Origin: Actinobacteria bacterium IMCC26207
GTDB taxonomy: Bacteria; Actinomycetota; Acidimicrobiia; Acidimicrobiales; Microtrichaceae
Direction: 5' to 3'
Assembly: GCA_001025035.1 (NCBI GenBank)
Contig: LCZK01000009.1
Span: 186,001 to 250,000 of the forward strand
DNA length: 64,000 nt
The translations under genes and the position numbers were made by a program. This document shows positions 34,030 through 42,980 of this stretch, piece by piece (position 1 is the first letter of the stretch; each line of letters begins with the position of its first letter). Below the pieces are notes generated by a model. That model saw nothing but the letters and a program-made list of their open reading frames with translations, was not told the DNA's origin and ran no database searches.

Positions 34030-34650
34030 CTAGCTCAGCTGTTCGCGAGGCTGGTCACCTCGGTGACTAGCCGCTGTTCGCAACATGAATCCCTGGCCGC
34101 GCACCGTAGCAATAGTTATGCCAAGGCCGCGGCAGCGTCCCCTCAATCGGTAGACCACCGCATCCACAGCGCGTGGTCCGGGCGCAGTTTGGTCCGACCA
34201 CAGACTTTGCTCAAGTGCAGGACGGGTCACAATCTCGCCGGGCCTTGCTAACAACGCTGCAGCAACCACTGCCTCGAAAGCCGTGAGCACAACCGTTCGG
34301 TTGCCTCGATGCAGTATCCGCTTCTCATCCAACCAGAGTTCGGTAGTGGACTGTTCATTCAGGGACTTCGCCAAGCGACGGACACGAGCCTGCAAGTCAG
34401 CTAGTCGATACGGGGCTCGTATCCAATCCTCGTCAAAGCAAATATCTTCGGGAGGTTGGCTGCTGCCCGAGAGCACCAAGAGTCGAGGGATTCCGGACCG
34501 GAGCAGTGACCGTCGGGCGAAGTCCTGCTCGGGCCATCGCAGAAGTTCAATGCCGTCAAAACCTGGAAGGCTCTCCGGCTGTTGCGAATCCGGCTGTTGC
34601 GAATCCGGCAGTTCTGAATCCGGCAGTTCTGAATCCGGCGCGGTATTCAC
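34030..34650 (-). CDS. OmpR/PhoB-type DNA-binding regulator with degenerate receiver (GlnR-like candidate)
   Basis: A 206-residue protein. The C-terminal domain (about 108-195) is an OmpR winged helix: LWLDEKRILHRGNRTVVLTA, then TRPALEQSLWSDQ and RAVDAVVYRLRGRCRGLG. The N-terminal half is short and lacks the phospho-acceptor Asp pattern of a true receiver, as in actinobacterial GlnR. Its first 27 residues are a Pro-Asp-Ser repeat encoded by 15-bp units. It lies 80 bp downstream of amt, the classic GlnR target, on the same strand, and a four-site GlnR-like box lies before amt. GlnR-like function is inferred from that context, not from strong identity. Confidence 0.7.
   Translation of the reverse strand: MNTAPDSELPDSELPDSQQPDSQQPESLPGFDGIELLRWPEQDFARRSLLRSGIPRLLVLSGSSQPPEDICFDEDWIRAPYRLADLQARVRRLAKSLNEQSTTELWLDEKRILHRGNRTVVLTAFEAVVAAALLARPGEIVTRPALEQSLWSDQTAPGPRAVDAVVYRLRGRCRGLGITIATVRGQGFMLRTAASHRGDQPREQLS
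34576..34635. repeat. 15-bp tandem repeat x4 in regulator N-terminus
   Basis: Units at 34576, 34591, 34606 and 34621 (CGGCTGTTGCGAATC twice, then CGGCAGTTCTGAATC twice) encode the repeating PDSQQ and PDSEL peptides at the N-terminus of the winged-helix regulator. Confidence 0.9.
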
Positions 34651-34730
34651 AGAGGATCACCGTAGGGGGCAGATTGCACTCCAGGGTTTCTTCAATGTTG
34701 CAACTCTGTGAACGATTCCAATCGCAGGGA

Positions 34731-35963
34731 TTAGGCGCGTTCCATGATGGTGTCGTCTGCGTGATATGCCGTCTCGGCATGCTCCGAGATATCGAGGCCG
34801 ACATTTTCTTCCTCTTCAGAAACTCGGAGACCGACGGTGGCCTTGAGTGCCAACAGGATCAGAGCGGTAACAACTGCCGAGTACACGATCGTCACCCCGT
34901 TCGCAATGGCTTGCTCGCCGAGGAGTCTGAACCCACCGCCGTAGAACAATCCATTCAGGTGGTCAGCGCCAAAGTAATCGGCGTCTGCGAACAGCCCAAT
35001 CATGAGCGAACCAACGAGGCCGCCGACAAAGTGAACTCCCACGACATCAAGTGCATCGTCGTAGCCGGCTCGGAATTTCATGTGGACGGCGAAACAGCAC
35101 ACCAGACCGGCAGCTAAACCAATGAAGATTGCCGACATAGAAGAGACATAACCGCAGGCTGGCGTGATAGCTACTAGCCCCGCCACGATTCCCGATGCAG
35201 CTCCAAGGTTGGTGATGTGGCCATCCTTGATTCGTTCAGTAATTGCCCAAGCAAGTCCAGCCGCTGCTGCAGCTAGGAAGGTATTCATGAATGCTTGAAC
35301 AGCTTGGCCGTTGGCGTGCAGAGCCGAACCGGCATTAAACCCAAACCAGCCGAACCACAAGATGCCAGTTCCAATCATAACCAGCGGCATGGAGTGCGGT
35401 GGATGGCCTTCTTTGGGCCAACCCTTGCGCTTGCCCAGAATCACGACGGCCACGAGCGCAGCGATGCCGGCGTTCACATGAATTGCTGTTCCGCCAGCGA
35501 AATCAAGCGAACCCCGAACGCCAAGCCACCCTCCGTAGACCCACTTGAACACCGGAGCAAAGACAAGCAGCATCCAGATCGGAGCGAATAACGCCCACGC
35601 AGCGAACTTCATCCTGTCTGCCACGGCACCCGATATGAGCGCAGGTGTAATCACCGCAAACATGCCCAGAAAAATTACTGTGAGCAGGCCGCCCACCCCA
35701 TCACCAGAAGCAATGTTTATGTTGTTGAGAAATGCTGCGTCAAAGCCTCCGAACCAACTCGCATCAGTGTCACCCCCGGCGATTGAGTACCCGATGATGA
35801 CCCACAGAATCGGAATCGTCAGCAAACACCAGAAGTTCATCATCAACATGTTCAACACGTTGCGACTGCGGTCCATACCCCCATAGAAAAACGCAAGACC
35901 AGGTGTCATAAACAGCACCAACGCCGAGGCAATCAATACCCATGCAATATCACCGGAATTCAT
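34731..35963 (-). CDS. amt: Ammonium transporter
   Basis: A 410-residue Amt/MEP/Rh channel with eleven hydrophobic helices. TPGLAFFYGGMDRSRNVLN is the family start. The pore His pair lies in FAGGTAIHVNAG and VVGVHFVGGLVGSL. It brings ammonium into the cell. The C-terminal tail (VGLRVSEEEENVGLDISEHA) is the region expected to contact PII proteins. The start ATG has GGGGAG upstream. A GlnR-like box is 81-118 bp upstream, and a degenerate OmpR-type regulator gene follows. Confidence 0.96.
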   Translation of the reverse strand: MNSGDIAWVLIASALVLFMTPGLAFFYGGMDRSRNVLNMLMMNFWCLLTIPILWVIIGYSIAGGDTDASWFGGFDAAFLNNINIASGDGVGGLLTVIFLGMFAVITPALISGAVADRMKFAAWALFAPIWMLLVFAPVFKWVYGGWLGVRGSLDFAGGTAIHVNAGIAALVAVVILGKRKGWPKEGHPPHSMPLVMIGTGILWFGWFGFNAGSALHANGQAVQAFMNTFLAAAAAGLAWAITERIKDGHITNLGAASGIVAGLVAITPACGYVSSMSAIFIGLAAGLVCCFAVHMKFRAGYDDALDVVGVHFVGGLVGSLMIGLFADADYFGADHLNGLFYGGGFRLLGEQAIANGVTIVYSAVVTALILLALKATVGLRVSEEEENVGLDISEHAETAYHADDTIMERA

Positions 35964-36043
35964 GTTCTGCTCCCCTATGGGTTGAAGTTCCAGAGGGCGA
36001 TGCTGCCGCCTCCAAACTGAAGTCCACAGGATTGGGGATCATT

Positions 36044-36081
36044 GTTTCTAGATTGTTTCCAGACAGTGGCACCCTGATTAC
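36044..36081 (-). promoter_or_regulatory. GlnR-like box upstream of amt
   Basis: Read on the minus strand, four 5-mers sit with exact 6-base spacers: GTAAT-N6-GCCAC-N6-GAAAC-N6-GAAAC (36081 to 36044). The 11-bp step places every half-site on the same DNA face. This matches the actinobacterial GlnR consensus gTnAc-N6-GaAAc, repeated, with the last site perfect and the second weakest. It ends 81 bp upstream of the amt start codon. The consensus is from published knowledge of Streptomyces GlnR; binding here is inferred. Confidence 0.7.
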
Positions 36082-36149
36082 AAATGCAGGCGGCACCACT
36101 TGCTCAGTCGCCTCCGCACGAGTCTTGCATTGCGAACTAACTTATTCAG

Positions 36150-37412
36150 ATGTCTGATCGACCAGTTGTGCTAGTCCTCGGTGCCGGTTTCGGCGGCATC
36201 GGAGTGATCTCAAAGCTAAAGAAGGCCCCAGTCGACATCGTGTTGATTGACCAGCACGACTACCACACCTTTCGGCCGTTGCTCTACCAAGTTGCAACCG
36301 ATGTTCTTGAGCCCACCACTGTTGGCTACCCGATTCGCTCCTTCGTGGACCGTCAAAAAAATCTGTCATTCACCAAAGCAACTGTCACGGGAGTTGACCT
36401 AGAGAATCGAGTGGTGAGTTTCTCCGACTGGGAGCCGCAGCACTATGACTACCTAGTCGTCGCCCTTGGTGGAAAGGCGAACTTCCTCAACATCAGCGGG
36501 GCCGAAGAACACTCCTTCCCTCTCTATACGCTCAACGACGCTGTGAAGCTGAGACAACATGTGCTCACCAAGTTCGAAGCTGCCAATAAGTCCCATGAGC
36601 TAGTCGAGGCGGGCGCCCTAAACGTGGTCATCGTCGGCGGAGGGCCGACCGGAGTCGAGACTGCCGGTGCTATGGCAGAGCTCTACTACTCCTCGCTAGC
36701 ACGTGACTTTCCGGGAATACCCGTGGCCGACGCGAGCATCACCTTGGTGGAATACGGCGATCGGCTTCTCACCATGTTCGATCAAGGCTTGAGTGACTAC
36801 ACCAAAGAAGCCCTTGAGGAACGAGGCGTCACCGTGCGTCTGGGGGAATCAGTCACAGAGATCAAGGCTGACTCGGTCACCCTAAATTCGGGGGAGACCC
36901 TTGAGGCTCACACAACAGTCTGGGGAGCGGGACTCTCTGCAGTCCCCTTGGCGAGCACGCTCTCAGATGACATTCAACATGGGCGGGTTCCTACTGAGCC
37001 GATGCTGCACCTAGCCGGCCGCCCGGAAGTCTTTGTGATCGGCGATTTGGCCTGGACGACTGACACCAAGACCGAAAAGGTGCTTCCGCAGCTTGGTTCA
37101 GTAGCGCTACAGGCTGGCGAGCATGTCGGAAAAACCATTGACCGTATGACCCGCAAGCACAAAGAACCAGAGCCCTTCAGCTACTTCGACAAAGGCAGCA
37201 TGGCCACCATTGGCCGTAAGGCGGCAGTTGCCGCGCTGCCACCTGACATTCACCTGACTGGGATGCCGGCGGCCTTGGTTTGGGGCTCGGTGCACCTGGC
37301 GCTGCTGAGCGGTGCCGAGAATCGAGCGGTTGCAATGACGAATTGGAGTTTCGCCTATATGCACCACGATCGCCCCTCGCGAATCATCATCGACTTAGAG
37401 GACGAAGACTAA
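36150..37412 (+). CDS. ndh: Type II NADH dehydrogenase (NDH-2)
   Basis: A 420-residue two-dinucleotide-fold flavoprotein. VVLVLGAGFGGIGVISKLKK binds FAD, DQHDYHTFRPLLYQVAT is the NDH-2 signature, and VVIVGGGPTGVETAGAMAEL binds NADH. RPEVFVIGDLA is the second FAD contact. The C-terminal helices (about 365-405) are the membrane-contact region. It transfers electrons from NADH to quinone without pumping protons. The stop overlaps the convergent ZIP gene by 4 bp. It is divergent from amt across a 186-bp region containing the GlnR-like box. Confidence 0.93.
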   Translation: MSDRPVVLVLGAGFGGIGVISKLKKAPVDIVLIDQHDYHTFRPLLYQVATDVLEPTTVGYPIRSFVDRQKNLSFTKATVTGVDLENRVVSFSDWEPQHYDYLVVALGGKANFLNISGAEEHSFPLYTLNDAVKLRQHVLTKFEAANKSHELVEAGALNVVIVGGGPTGVETAGAMAELYYSSLARDFPGIPVADASITLVEYGDRLLTMFDQGLSDYTKEALEERGVTVRLGESVTEIKADSVTLNSGETLEAHTTVWGAGLSAVPLASTLSDDIQHGRVPTEPMLHLAGRPEVFVIGDLAWTTDTKTEKVLPQLGSVALQAGEHVGKTIDRMTRKHKEPEPFSYFDKGSMATIGRKAAVAALPPDIHLTGMPAALVWGSVHLALLSGAENRAVAMTNWSFAYMHHDRPSRIIIDLEDED

Positions 37413-38131
37413 CCAAGCGTTGCGAGAGCCGAAGCCAAGATGAACCCAAACACAGTCACAAGGCCAACCTCTCGACCGCCGTTTGCAAAAGCTTGGGGCA
37501 TCAGCGTGTTGGCCAGCATGGCTAAGATTGAGCCAGCGGCAAACGCTTGGATACACGCAACCACGTCGGGAGAAGCGTTCCCCAACAAGCCATAGCCAAG
37601 AGCGGCTGCGCTGACTGACAGGGCAACAATCCCGGCCCATACCCAAAGGATGCGTGCCCGAGAATGCCCGGCGTTGCGCAGCCCAACCGAGGCTGCCATA
37701 CCCTCGGGCATATTCGATAAGAACACTGCTACAACCATCGCGACGCTCACTGAGCCACCGCCAAGCAGTGCCAAGCCAATTGCGACAGACTCTGGAACTC
37801 CATCAAGGGTTGCGCCCAGCACGAGTGACGGGCCAGACACGGTGGCTCCGACCACCGGGTCCTCACCGCTTGGCGTGAAGCGCTCGAGCAGTCGGTCTCC
37901 GGCCCAAAACACCAGCGCACCGGCAATAAGCCCAATCACGACCGAGGCATCTTTGACCTCGTTGTAGGCCTGCAATACCAGTTCAAATGAGACTGCGCTG
38001 AGCAGAGTTCCAGCACCGAAACCCATGATCAAACCGAGCACACGCGCAGAGACAGGCACAAAGAACCCGATGAGTGCGCCAATAACTAGCGCCGAGGAAC
38101 CAACGCCAGCCCAAAAGGCGGCCGAGGCCAT
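37409..38131 (-). CDS. ZIP family metal transporter
   Basis: A 240-residue membrane protein with about eight helices. The metal-binding helices IV and V carry LDGVPESVAIGLALL and FLSNMPEGMAASVGL, the signature of bacterial ZIP proteins. Expected cargo is Zn2+ or another divalent metal entering the cytosol; specificity is unknown. It is somewhat shorter than many ZIPs. It overlaps the convergent NDH-2 gene by 4 bp. Short direct repeats (TAGTTAGCCCG) lie just upstream at about 38133-38175. Confidence 0.88.
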   Translation of the reverse strand: MASAAFWAGVGSSALVIGALIGFFVPVSARVLGLIMGFGAGTLLSAVSFELVLQAYNEVKDASVVIGLIAGALVFWAGDRLLERFTPSGEDPVVGATVSGPSLVLGATLDGVPESVAIGLALLGGGSVSVAMVVAVFLSNMPEGMAASVGLRNAGHSRARILWVWAGIVALSVSAAALGYGLLGNASPDVVACIQAFAAGSILAMLANTLMPQAFANGGREVGLVTVFGFILASALATLG

Positions 38132-38187
38132 CTAGTTAGCCCGCGAGTAGTAAGCCATAGAGTAGTTAGCCCGAGAGCGAGCGTGAC

Positions 38188-39429
38188 TCAATCGAAAACC
38201 TGACCGTGTTCGAAGCGTTCCGATGCGCCGGCCGCCGCCGTAAGCGCAGCAACATTGTCTCGGGTGAAGAACCCTTCGTAGCCGTGGCAACGCTCCACGT
38301 ACTCCGTAATCAGAAGCGAGTAGGGCGAGCTCTTGGAGAAGATCTGCTTCAGGTTGGGCTCGTCTTTACATTCACCGACAACATCAGCCAAGAACGGTGT
38401 GCCTAGCTTGGTCAGTTCGCTCACCACGTAGTCCACATTCTTGACCTCGTCGACATCGCCATCACCTACCTCATAGGCAATGTGATGCATCCGCCGACCA
38501 AAGTTGCGCACAAAGTCTTCGGTGGGCATCGGAAGATTCTCGAATGAGTTCACGATGGCTGGCGTGTTGTTGGCCGTAAAGACTCGAGCAGGACTGAGCT
38601 TGTCGTCAGGAACATCGGGGTGACGGGTCACGTTCGTCGATGAGTTCATCTCGGTGATGTTGTACGCACCCCAGAAGTAGTACGGAACTATCGTCAGGTA
38701 CTCAAGGAGTGCATCCTCGCGTTCGCCCGCCAGAATCCTGGTCGCGAGGTGATCAATACCGAGCACTTTGTCTGCAACACCATGCTCGGCCTGAAGCGAA
38801 GCGGCCGACTCGATCAGCGATTGACTCTCTGCAGAGATTTGCAGTTTGTCGCCAAGGTTGAGCCCTTCGAGCGTGTCGAGCGGGACATCCACGTAGCCAA
38901 CTCGGTTGTAGGTAAAGTCCGACAAGAAGGTAAAGCTCAAATGCTCGCTGCAGTAGAACGGGTTTACAGTCTCACCGGCATAGACAAATCGAACACCCTG
39001 CGGCTCGAGAGCATCGCGAACTGCCTTCGCGGAGGTTGCCTGGTAGATCTCGCCGATGTATCGGGCGTTGGGTTTAGCCGCGGAGAGCGGGTACAACATG
39101 TTCCATCGGGTTACCTCGTCCTCGAATGTCGCCGTCAGTGGTTCAAGCAGAACCATGCGCGGGTAGTCCGGCTGGGATTGCAGCAGATACACCTTGTGAG
39201 TATCAGTCAGGCGAGCATCAACCAATCGGTACGGGCCCATGAGGGCTAGCTCCGCGATGTAGTTCACTGCGTCGCCGTGCTCAACTTGCACAACCACAGC
39301 TGCCATGCGGTCCACGATCTCGGGTAATCCAGACTCGGCCCGTCGATCAAAAACTTTGGGTAGGTACTCCTCAAAAAATCCCGAATTCTTTTTGTCCCCC
39401 ATGGGAACGTAGGTTGCAAGATCAATCAT
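38188..39429 (-). CDS. HPPD-like VOC superfamily protein
   Basis: A 413-residue protein related to 4-hydroxyphenylpyruvate dioxygenase by its metal triad: His227 in LGIDHLATRI, His315 or His316 in GRRMHHIAYEV, and Glu376 in LLITEYVERC. The C-terminal motif QIFSKSSPYSLLITEYVERC, then HGYEGFFTRDN, is well conserved in a bacterial group I cannot name. The first 200 residues would form the non-catalytic half. A dioxygenase or related enzyme is likely; true HPPD is doubtful because the HPPD C-terminal helix motif is not apparent and no tyrosine-catabolism gene is near. Confidence 0.7.
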   Translation of the reverse strand: MIDLATYVPMGDKKNSGFFEEYLPKVFDRRAESGLPEIVDRMAAVVVQVEHGDAVNYIAELALMGPYRLVDARLTDTHKVYLLQSQPDYPRMVLLEPLTATFEDEVTRWNMLYPLSAAKPNARYIGEIYQATSAKAVRDALEPQGVRFVYAGETVNPFYCSEHLSFTFLSDFTYNRVGYVDVPLDTLEGLNLGDKLQISAESQSLIESAASLQAEHGVADKVLGIDHLATRILAGEREDALLEYLTIVPYYFWGAYNITEMNSSTNVTRHPDVPDDKLSPARVFTANNTPAIVNSFENLPMPTEDFVRNFGRRMHHIAYEVGDGDVDEVKNVDYVVSELTKLGTPFLADVVGECKDEPNLKQIFSKSSPYSLLITEYVERCHGYEGFFTRDNVAALTAAAGASERFEHGQVFD

Positions 39430-39477
39430 GTGCGAATGCCCGTCGGTTCAGAGGATATAGGGGGGAGCTCCAGCAAT

Positions 39478-41172
39478 TTACTGAGCAGGAGTAAGGGGAA
39501 CGCCAGATTGAGGCAGCCCAGGCGGCATGAAGTTATCAGAGGTGCTGACATCCCAGCCCAGCTGTGCCAGCTCCGGTGCTGTGCCATCAATTAGGCAATT
39601 GGCGCTGAGGAGCTGATAGTGGTGACTGATGTTCTCAATCTGGCCGCCGGCAAAGCGCTTGAAAATCATGGACGGATCAAGCTGCGAAGTGTGATCAAGC
39701 CCCATGGCCGCAATCATCTCGGCGAGCGCACCAACAGTGTTGTCATGGAACTGATGCACCCGAGTTGCCTTGTCTGGTACCACGAGTGCGCGCTGCAACT
39801 TGGGGTTCTGTGTAGTGACTCCCACGGGGCAGGTATTGGTCTGGCATTTCTGGGACTGAATGCAGCCCACTGCAAACATGAATCCACGAGCCGAGTTACA
39901 CCAGTCAGCGCCAAGTGCCATTGAACTTGCGATTGCCGAAGCAGTCACCATCTTGCCGCTTGCGCCGATTTTCATCTTGTCGCGTAGGCCAGCCCCGACC
40001 ATGAGGTTATGCACCAACACCAGCGCAGGCTGAAGTGGGAATCCCATTGAGTCAGAGAACTCAAGCGGCGCTGCGCCAGTGCCGCCCTCGCCGCCGTCCA
40101 CCACTATGAAGTCAGGACAAATGCCTGTGTCAATAATGGCGTGTGCAATAGCCACGAGTTCGAGGGGGTGACCAACGCACAACTTGAACCCGACTGGCTT
40201 ACCACCCGAGAGTTCTCGGAGTTGTCCAATAAACGCGCAGAGCCCTCTTGGATCTGAGAAAGCTTGGTGATAGGTAGGAGAGAACACCGTCTTACCCACC
40301 GGGACTTGGCGAGCTTCTGCAATCTCTTCGGTCACCTTGGCTGCCGGCAGGATTCCGCCGTGTCCGGGCTTGGCGCCTTGGGACAATTTGATTTCGATCA
40401 TCTTGATTTGAGGGTTTGTTGCCTGCGCTGCGAACTGATCAGGGTCGAACCCACCTTGTTCGTTACGGCAACCGAAATAGCCAGTGCCGATCTGCCAAAT
40501 CAGATCCCCGCCATGCTCCCTGTGGTAGCGAGAGATACCACCCTCGCCTGTGTCGTGGGCAAAGCCGCCTTTTTTGGCGCCGAGGTTCATTGCTTGAACC
40601 GCAGCGCTCCCGAGGGCACCGAAGCTCATGGCCGAGATGTTGAGGATTGAAGAGGAGTAAGGCTGCGTGCAATCGGGGCCGCCGATGGTGATACGCATAT
40701 TCTGACCGGCATTCTCAACTACTGGGTGTGGGGCAATCGAGTGCGCCATCCAGGCGTATTCCGGGTCGTAGACATTCTTCTCTGTTCCAAAGGGCTTCTC
40801 GTCTGCCACTCCCTTGGCACGGCGATACATCAGCGAGCGGGTGTCCCGATCAAACGGCTTGCCGTCGGTGTTGTCCTCGACAAGGTACTGGTGCAACTCG
40901 GGCCCAATGTCTTCTAAGGCAAAGCGAAAGTGTCCCAGAATCGGAAAGTTGCGCAGGATGCTGTGATGCTTCTGATTGAGGTCCCACAACCCTAAGAGAG
41001 CCAACGGGACAAAGAGCAATTCAGCTAGCAAATACCACGGGCTGATCAGAGCAAGGGCTGCAGTCACAAGCGCTAAGAGCACCATGAGCCACAACAATTT
41101 GGAGCCAATTTTCTGGATCAATCTATTTCCTGACTTCGTGAGGGAAGCGCGAACGGAGTAGCGCAACTGCAT
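39478..41172 (-). CDS. FMN-binding glutamate synthase family protein, membrane-anchored
   Basis: About 564 residues. Two transmembrane helices lie near the N-terminus (LLWLMVLLALVTAALALIS, then LLAELLFVPLALLGLWDL). A glutamate-synthase FMN barrel follows: ISAMSFGALGSAAVQAMNLG, SQGAKPGHGGILPAAKVTEE, the FMN site VVDGGEGGTGAAPLEF, and a cysteine motif GCIQSQKCQTNTCPVGVTTQ for a 3Fe-4S cluster. The glutaminase domain of GltB is absent, so it is not a complete glutamate synthase, and its electron donor and acceptor are unknown. The start is uncertain among 41172, 41205 and 41211. It is divergent from malic enzyme. Confidence 0.85.
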   Translation of the reverse strand: MQLRYSVRASLTKSGNRLIQKIGSKLLWLMVLLALVTAALALISPWYLLAELLFVPLALLGLWDLNQKHHSILRNFPILGHFRFALEDIGPELHQYLVEDNTDGKPFDRDTRSLMYRRAKGVADEKPFGTEKNVYDPEYAWMAHSIAPHPVVENAGQNMRITIGGPDCTQPYSSSILNISAMSFGALGSAAVQAMNLGAKKGGFAHDTGEGGISRYHREHGGDLIWQIGTGYFGCRNEQGGFDPDQFAAQATNPQIKMIEIKLSQGAKPGHGGILPAAKVTEEIAEARQVPVGKTVFSPTYHQAFSDPRGLCAFIGQLRELSGGKPVGFKLCVGHPLELVAIAHAIIDTGICPDFIVVDGGEGGTGAAPLEFSDSMGFPLQPALVLVHNLMVGAGLRDKMKIGASGKMVTASAIASSMALGADWCNSARGFMFAVGCIQSQKCQTNTCPVGVTTQNPKLQRALVVPDKATRVHQFHDNTVGALAEMIAAMGLDHTSQLDPSMIFKRFAGGQIENISHHYQLLSANCLIDGTAPELAQLGWDVSTSDNFMPPGLPQSGVPLTPAQ

Positions 41173-41267
41173 ACTGACAGGTTTCGCCCCTGCAGTCGTT
41201 CCCATCTGCACCGGGAGTTCAAGTACTGATACGTTTCGACAACATCTTCTGCAAAGGATTCAGCCCT

Positions 41268-42980
41268 ATGGCTTCAAGACATTTTTCAATCGAACGTGGC
41301 GCTGACGGCTCGGAATCAATCACCGTTCACGCTCGTGGAATGGATGTATTAAATAACCCTCAGATCAATCGCGGGCCAGGGTTCACCTTGGAAGAACGTA
41401 GCGACCTTGGCATTCATGGCATGTTGCCGACTGCAGTTGAGTCACTTGAGGAACAACTCGTTCGCAGCTATTCAGAGTTTCTCGCTTTTGAGACCGATAT
41501 TGAGAAATGGGTATTTCTCACCGCACTTCAGGACACCAACGAGGTGCTTTTTTACGCCCTGCTCGGCGAACACATCGAAGAGATGCTTCCCATTATCTAC
41601 ACACCGACGGTTGGGACTGCGATTGAACAATACAGTCACATGTTTCGTCGACCACGCGGCGTGTACTTGAACGTCAAGAACACCGAAGATATTGACCGGT
41701 CTCTAGCTGCCACTGGCCTTGGAGCAGAGGATGTGGACTTGATTGTCGCTTCAGACGCCGAGGCAATTTTGGGCATCGGAGACTGGGGTGTTGGTGGAAT
41801 CCACATTGCGATCGGCAAGTTGGCCGTCTACACGGTGGCCGCAGGAATCGACCCGAGGCGTGTGCTCGCCGTAGGCCTTGACGTCGGTACCAACCGAGAG
41901 GCGCTCCTGACTGACCCTCGGTATCTTGGTTTGAAGCACGCTCGGGTTCGCGGCGAGGAATACGACAACTTCATCGACACGTACGTGGCCAGTGCCGCCA
42001 AGCGGTTCCCGAATGCCATTCTTCATTGGGAGGATTTCGCTGCCCCTCAGGCTCGCGGGATTCTTGCCCGCTACGGGAAAGAACTCTGCACCTTTGATGA
42101 CGATATTCAAGGAACAGCCGCCGTTGGGTTGGCCTGTGCGCTCTCGGGAGTGCGCGTATCGGGTGGCGCACTCACTGATCAGCAGATTGTTGTCTTTGGT
42201 GCAGGCTCTGCCGGAGTTGGCATCGCCGACCTGATCTGCTTGGCCATGCAACAGGACGGTCTGAGTGCAGAACAAGCCGCTGCACGGATCTACCTCATTG
42301 ACCGACCAGGACTACTTACCAGCCAAATGGACGGACTGCAGAACTATCAGGCGCCCTATGCAAAGGACCCATCCCTAGTTGAGTCTTGGCGCTCCGCCGA
42401 GGGCAAGCTCGGTTTGGCCGAGGTTGTAGCCAACCTGCATCCCACCATGTTGGTAGGAACCTCTGCTCAGACCGGCGCCTTTACTCAAGCAATCATTGAG
42501 TCCATGCACGCTGCTTGTGAGCGTCCCATCGTTCTTCCCATGTCCAACCCCACCGAACTGGCTGAACAAACTCCGGCCAATATTTTGAGTTGGACTCAGG
42601 GCTCGGCGCTGGTCGCAACTGGTAGTCCCTTCGGACCAGTAGATCTTGGTGGAACCACCTATCGCATCGGTCAAGCCAATAACGCCCTGCTGTTTCCGGG
42701 TCTTGGCCTTGGAACCATCGTGTGTCGTGCCGCCAGGATGTCTGATGCGATGTTCCTAGCTGGGGCTCGTGCACTGGCCAGCCTTGCTGACCCCGCTGAT
42801 CACACCAAGGGGCTGCTTCCACAAGTCAGTCAGTTGCGAGAAGTCTCTGCAACTGTGGCCGTAGCAGTGGTGCAGGCGGCACTTGCCGAAGGGCTCAATC
42901 GGGTTGCCGTCGACAGCCCGATTGAGGCCGTACAAGAAGCAATCTGGTCTCCTAGCTACTTGCCGATTCGTACTCACTAA
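41268..42980 (+). CDS. NAD-dependent malic enzyme (large form)
   Basis: A 570-residue malic enzyme of the SfcA type. It has the active-site YTPTVG with Tyr, ILGIGDWGVGG, FDDDIQGTAAVGLACAL with the metal Asp residues, the NAD motif VVFGAGSAGVGIADL, and PMSNPTELAEQTP. It decarboxylates malate to pyruvate. The ATG has AAAGGA nine bases upstream. Length fits the eukaryote/E. coli SfcA class rather than the short MaeB-type forms. The 3' end overlaps galM by 29 bp. Confidence 0.95.
   Translation: MASRHFSIERGADGSESITVHARGMDVLNNPQINRGPGFTLEERSDLGIHGMLPTAVESLEEQLVRSYSEFLAFETDIEKWVFLTALQDTNEVLFYALLGEHIEEMLPIIYTPTVGTAIEQYSHMFRRPRGVYLNVKNTEDIDRSLAATGLGAEDVDLIVASDAEAILGIGDWGVGGIHIAIGKLAVYTVAAGIDPRRVLAVGLDVGTNREALLTDPRYLGLKHARVRGEEYDNFIDTYVASAAKRFPNAILHWEDFAAPQARGILARYGKELCTFDDDIQGTAAVGLACALSGVRVSGGALTDQQIVVFGAGSAGVGIADLICLAMQQDGLSAEQAAARIYLIDRPGLLTSQMDGLQNYQAPYAKDPSLVESWRSAEGKLGLAEVVANLHPTMLVGTSAQTGAFTQAIIESMHAACERPIVLPMSNPTELAEQTPANILSWTQGSALVATGSPFGPVDLGGTTYRIGQANNALLFPGLGLGTIVCRAARMSDAMFLAGARALASLADPADHTKGLLPQVSQLREVSATVAVAVVQAALAEGLNRVAVDSPIEAVQEAIWSPSYLPIRTH

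Noticed and set aside
38188-39429. Calling this gene a true 4-hydroxyphenylpyruvate dioxygenase (hpd)
   Set aside because: The metal triad is plausible but spacing and flanking motifs differ from HPPD and no tyrosine-degradation genes are nearby.
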